From positions 1 to 7,859 of the forward strand of contig CAIYWM010000199.1 in NCBI GenBank assembly GCA_903929895.1: DNA of 7,859 bases, written 5' to 3'. The notes beneath the pieces are model-generated. The model had not been told where the DNA came from. It saw only the letters and a program-made list of their open reading frames with translations, and ran no database searches. Position numbers and translations under genes: made by a program. Positions 5,136-7,859 of this stretch are shown piece by piece; the first letter of the stretch is position 1; each line of letters starts with the position of its first letter. The stretch comes from an uncultured Alphaproteobacteria bacterium. Lineage in GTDB: Bacteria > Pseudomonadota > Alphaproteobacteria > Reyranellales > Reyranellaceae.

Positions 5136-5579
5136 TCAGACCGAAGGTGTGATCGGTATGCCGAAGCGCGCCTTCAGTCGGGCCAGGACCTGGTCGCGGG
5201 TGTGGCGGTAGGCATCGAGCCGCATCTCCCGCGATCCCTCCACGGCGCTGGGGTCGGGCATCGGCCAGTACTCGACCTCGGTCGCCGTCCCGCGGGTGAA
5301 TTCGAGCGCGCTGTGATGCGCTTCCGGCGACAGCGTGACGATCAGCTCGAACGACGCGGCATCGACGTCGTCGAACGTCTTGGCGTGGTGGCGGTGGACG
5401 TCGATGTCTATCTCGTCGAGCGCGGCGACAGCGAACCCGTCGACCTCGCTCGCGCGCACGCCCACCGAATCGATGTAGACCCTGTGGCCGTAGAGCCGCT
5501 TGGCCAACGCCTCGGCCATCGGCGACCGGACGGAATTCTCGCTGCAGGCGAAGAGCAGGCTGGACGGCAGTCCGATCAT
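5136..5579 (-). CDS. Low molecular weight protein tyrosine phosphatase / arsenate reductase-like protein
   Basis: The 147 residues contain the P-loop C-X5-R-S near the N-terminus (C12 SENSV R18 S19) preceded by a hydrophobic strand (SLLFA), and the general acid D109 in YWPMPDP. These are the catalytic elements of LMW phosphatases, which remove phosphate from phosphotyrosine through a cysteinyl-phosphate. Relatives in the same gene position are often labelled ArsC, because the thioredoxin-coupled arsenate reductases share this fold. I see no additional C-terminal cysteine pair for that redox relay (C12 is the only cysteine), so phosphatase chemistry is more likely. The ATG at 5577-5579 follows GGGG a few bases upstream; it starts 13 bases after the UPF0262 stop. 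It is probably co-transcribed with hisG-hisD-UPF0262, and its substrate is unknown. Confidence 0.9.
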   Translation of the reverse strand: MIGLPSSLLFACSENSVRSPMAEALAKRLYGHRVYIDSVGVRASEVDGFAVAALDEIDIDVHRHHAKTFDDVDAASFELIVTLSPEAHHSALEFTRGTATEVEYWPMPDPSAVEGSREMRLDAYRHTRDQVLARLKARFGIPITPSV

Positions 5580-5592
5580 CGCCCCTGCCCGC

Positions 5593-6081
5593 TCACGATT
5601 TGATGTGCAGGGCGCAGATCAACGTGAACAGCCGCCGGGCCGTGTCGTGATCGACCTCGATCTTGCCCTCGAGCCGTTCGCGCAACAGGTCCGAGCCCTC
5701 GTCGTGCAGGCCGCGCCGACCCATGTCCAGCGCCTCGATCTGCGACGGGCCGAGCTTCTTGATGGCGGCGTAGTAGCTCTCGCAGATCAGGAAGTAGTCC
5801 TTCACGACTTTGCGGAACGGGGTCAGCGACAGGACGATGTCGCGCAGCTTCTCGTCGGCCTCGTTGCGCACGTCGAACACCAGGCGCTGCTCGAAGATGC
5901 CGATGCGCAGGCGATAGGGGCCGGACTGGCTGCCGACCAGATGGAAGTCGTTCTCCTCGATCAGGTCGAACAGCGCGACCGCCCGCTCGTGCTCGACTTC
6001 GGGCGCGCGGCGGGCGACCGATTCCTCGTCCAGAACGACGTCGACGATGCGCCGCGTCTTGTCGGTCGTCCCGGCCGGCAT
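5593..6081 (-). CDS. UPF0262 family protein
   Basis: The 162-residue protein matches UPF0262, a family of unknown function restricted essentially to alphaproteobacteria. Typical conserved stretches are [14 protein letters not shown] (31-44), [47 protein letters not shown] and [14 protein letters not shown] near the end. There is no signal peptide or membrane segment, so it is cytosolic. The length is normal for the family. The ATG (6079-6081) lies two bases after the hisD stop, with GGGGCG about ten bases upstream, which indicates translational coupling to hisD. Its constant place between hisD and the phosphatase gene is the only hint of role; no function can be given. Confidence 0.94.
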   Translation of the reverse strand: MPAGTTDKTRRIVDVVLDEESVARRAPEVEHERAVALFDLIEENDFHLVGSQSGPYRLRIGIFEQRLVFDVRNEADEKLRDIVLSLTPFRKVVKDYFLICESYYAAIKKLGPSQIEALDMGRRGLHDEGSDLLRERLEGKIEVDHDTARRLFTLICALHIKS

Positions 6082-6083
6082 TG

Positions 6084-7382
6084 CTAGCGCCCCAGCCGGA
6101 GCGATACCGAACGGCCATGGGCACCGAGCCCTTCGGCTTCGGCGAGCGCCACGGCGGAAGGGCCAAGGGCGGCCAGCGACTGCGGCGTACAGGCGACGAG
6201 CGAAGTCCGCTTCAGGAAGTCGGAGACACCCAGCCCGCCGGAGAAGCGCGCGGCGCGCGAGGTCGGCAGCACATGGTTGGTGCCGGCGACATAGTCGCCG
6301 ATCGCCTCGGGTGTGTGGCGGCCGAGGAAGATCGCGCCCGCATGACGGATCTTCTGCGACAGCGCCTCGGCCTCCGCCATCTCCATCGCCAGCTCGACAT
6401 GTTCGGCGGCGATGGCGTCGACGATGGGCGGCGCGGCGGAGAAGTCCGGCACCAGGATCACGGCGCCATTGTCGCGCCAGCTCGCCGCGGCGATCTCGGC
6501 ACGGGCAAGCGTCTTCAGCTCGGCCTCGACGGCGCGCAGGACGGCATCGGCGAAGGCCGCATCGTCGGCGATCAACACCGACTGCGAGGACGGATCGTGC
6601 TCGGCCTGCGACAGCAGGTCGGCGGCAATCCAGGCCGGATCGCTGTGACGGTCGGCCACCACGAGGATTTCGGAAGGGCCGGCGATCAGGTCGATGCCGA
6701 CCTGGCCGAACACGCGGCGCTTGGCGGCCGCGACATAGGCGTTGCCCGGCCCGGTGATCTTGTCGACCGGCCTGATCGATTCCGTGCCGTAGGCGAGCGC
6801 CGCCACCGCCTGCGCGCCACCGATGCGCCAGATCTCGTCGGCGCCGGCGATTGCAGCCGCCAGCATGACCAGCGGATTGAGCGTGCCGCCCGGAGTCGGC
6901 ACCACCATGACGATCCGGCCCACGCCCGCGACCTTGGCCGGCACGATGTTCATCAGCACCGAGGACGGGTAGGCCGCCGTGCCGCCCGGCACGTAGACGC
7001 CGGCCGCATCCACCGGCCGGTAACGCGCCCCGAGTCGCGTGCCTGTGGAATCGGTGAAGTCGATATCCTTAGGCATAAGCGCGCGATGGAAGGCCTCGAT
7101 GCGCCCGGCCGCAAAGATCAGCGCCTCGCGCTGCGCCGCCGGCACCTGCGCCGCGGCCGCGTCGCGCTCGGCGTCGGAGATGCGCATGTTGGCCGCGGTG
7201 ATTCCTGCCCAGTCGAACCGGGCGGTATAATCGACGACGGCCGCATCGCCGCGCACGCGCACGTCGGCCACGATGCCGGCGACCACGCGGTCGACATTCT
7301 CGTCGGTATCCCGATTGCGCCCGAGGAAGGCCGAAAATTCCTTTTCGAAACCCGGCGCCGAGGCGTCGAGCCTAAGCGGCAC
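6084..7382 (-). CDS. hisD: Histidinol dehydrogenase
   Basis: HisD carries out the last two steps of histidine synthesis, oxidising L-histidinol through histidinal to histidine with two NAD+. The 432-residue product has normal family length and a full active site: zinc ligands Q259 and H262 (SQAEHD), D363 (IGDYVAG) and H422 (GLGAHGRS), and the base pair E327-H328 (AAEHVE). [22 protein letters not shown] and [12 protein letters not shown] are typical. It acts in the cytoplasm as a homodimer. The start is GTG at 7380-7382, overlapping the hisG stop by 11 bases; it gives [12 protein letters not shown], the expected N-terminus. hisG and hisD are consecutive and surely co-transcribed; other his genes are not in the window. 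Confidence 0.98.
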   Translation of the reverse strand: MPLRLDASAPGFEKEFSAFLGRNRDTDENVDRVVAGIVADVRVRGDAAVVDYTARFDWAGITAANMRISDAERDAAAAQVPAAQREALIFAAGRIEAFHRALMPKDIDFTDSTGTRLGARYRPVDAAGVYVPGGTAAYPSSVLMNIVPAKVAGVGRIVMVVPTPGGTLNPLVMLAAAIAGADEIWRIGGAQAVAALAYGTESIRPVDKITGPGNAYVAAAKRRVFGQVGIDLIAGPSEILVVADRHSDPAWIAADLLSQAEHDPSSQSVLIADDAAFADAVLRAVEAELKTLARAEIAAASWRDNGAVILVPDFSAAPPIVDAIAAEHVELAMEMAEAEALSQKIRHAGAIFLGRHTPEAIGDYVAGTNHVLPTSRAARFSGGLGVSDFLKRTSLVACTPQSLAALGPSAVALAEAEGLGAHGRSVSLRLGR

Positions 7383-7859
7383 GGGCGGCCCCTGCAGCGA
7401 CCTCGCGGAAACGGTCGATCCAGTGACCGACCCGCTCGGGCCGCGTCTTGAGAGCGGCGCGGTTCACGATGAAGCGCGAGGTGATGTCGGCAATGTGCTC
7501 GATCTCGACCAGCCCGTTCTCTTTCAGGGTGCGGCCGGAATCGACGAGATCGACGATGCGGTGGCTGAGGCCGAGCGACGGCGCGAGCTCCATCGCGCCC
7601 GACAGCTTGACGCACTCCGCCTGCACGCCGCGCGCGGCGAAGTGCCGGCGCGTGACCTCGGGATACTTGGTGGCGATGCGGACGTGGCTCCAGCGGCGCG
7701 GATCGTCCCTGCCCGCCATCTCGACCGGCTCGGCGACGGCCAGCCGGCACTTGCCGATGCCGAGATCGATCGGGGCGTAGATCTCCGGATAGTCGAACTC
7801 CATCAGCACGTCGGCACCGGCGATGCCGAGATGCGCCGCGCCGAAAGCCACGAAGGTCG
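7372..7859 (-). CDS. hisG: ATP phosphoribosyltransferase catalytic subunit, short form, 5' end outside the window
   Basis: HisG joins ATP and PRPP in the first, committed step of histidine synthesis. The visible 161 or so C-terminal residues include [17 protein letters not shown] and the PRPP-binding loop [14 protein letters not shown], both diagnostic. The reading frame is open through the right edge (codons for T-F precede the GTG at 7851), so that GTG is an internal valine and the start lies beyond 7859. The protein ends soon after [13 protein letters not shown] without the C-terminal regulatory domain of long HisG; it is therefore the short form, which needs the HisZ subunit for activity and feedback inhibition by histidine. 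No hisZ is in the window; in many genomes it lies beside hisG. Confidence 0.95.
   Translation of the reverse strand, partial: TFVAFGAAHLGIAGADVLMEFDYPEIYAPIDLGIGKCRLAVAEPVEMAGRDDPRRWSHVRIATKYPEVTRRHFAARGVQAECVKLSGAMELAPSLGLSHRIVDLVDSGRTLKENGLVEIEHIADITSRFIVNRAALKTRPERVGHWIDRFREVAAGAARAA

Noticed and set aside
6081..7451. A 456-codon open frame on the plus strand antisense to hisD
   Set aside because: hisD has every catalytic residue intact on the minus strand; the antisense frame is a composition artefact with no family similarity.

Overview
The window reads as chromosomal DNA of a GC-rich alphaproteobacterium. The main evidence is a UPF0262 gene, a family known essentially from alphaproteobacteria. 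It sits in the gene order hisG-hisD-UPF0262-low molecular weight phosphatase and infA-maf-RNase E/G-yacG-tRNA-Phe, which I recall from this class. The genus cannot be fixed from the sequence; something like Rhodospirillales or Hyphomicrobiales would fit.

Layout, left to right. Positions 1-456 (+) hold the C-terminal catalytic part of a phage/island-type tyrosine recombinase. It is followed by about 340 bp of non-coding, visibly less GC-rich DNA (457-795). On the minus strand there is then a complete tRNA-Phe(GAA) (796-871) with its own promoter and a hairpin terminator. The integrase lies beyond the 3' end of the tRNA, the usual geometry of an element integrated in a tRNA gene, so the left edge of the window is probably the end of an island or its remnant. 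Reading leftwards from 3108 there is a compact minus-strand cluster: infA (IF-1), maf, a short RNase E/G and yacG. Its junctions are 3 bp, a 4-bp overlap and an 8-bp overlap, which implies one transcript and coupled translation.

Positions 3282-5125 hold three plus-strand genes for small exported proteins of unknown function. The first two are tandem paralogues; the third looks PepSY-like. They lie between two halves of an otherwise all-minus-strand housekeeping block and look like a lineage-specific insertion. From 5136 to the right edge the minus-strand block resumes: low molecular weight phosphatase, UPF0262 protein, hisD (histidinol dehydrogenase) and the 3' part of a short-form hisG (ATP phosphoribosyltransferase), again with tiny gaps or overlaps.

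Most of the window is ordinary core metabolism and RNA/translation machinery. The parts least explained by known biology are the exported paralogue pair and its small neighbour, the integrase/tRNA edge, and two curiosities of the infA cluster: infA and maf share a frame across a single stop codon, and the RNase E/G lacks the Zn-link while a CPxC zinc protein is encoded directly after it. I saw no CRISPR array, insertion sequence, rRNA or clear riboswitch.
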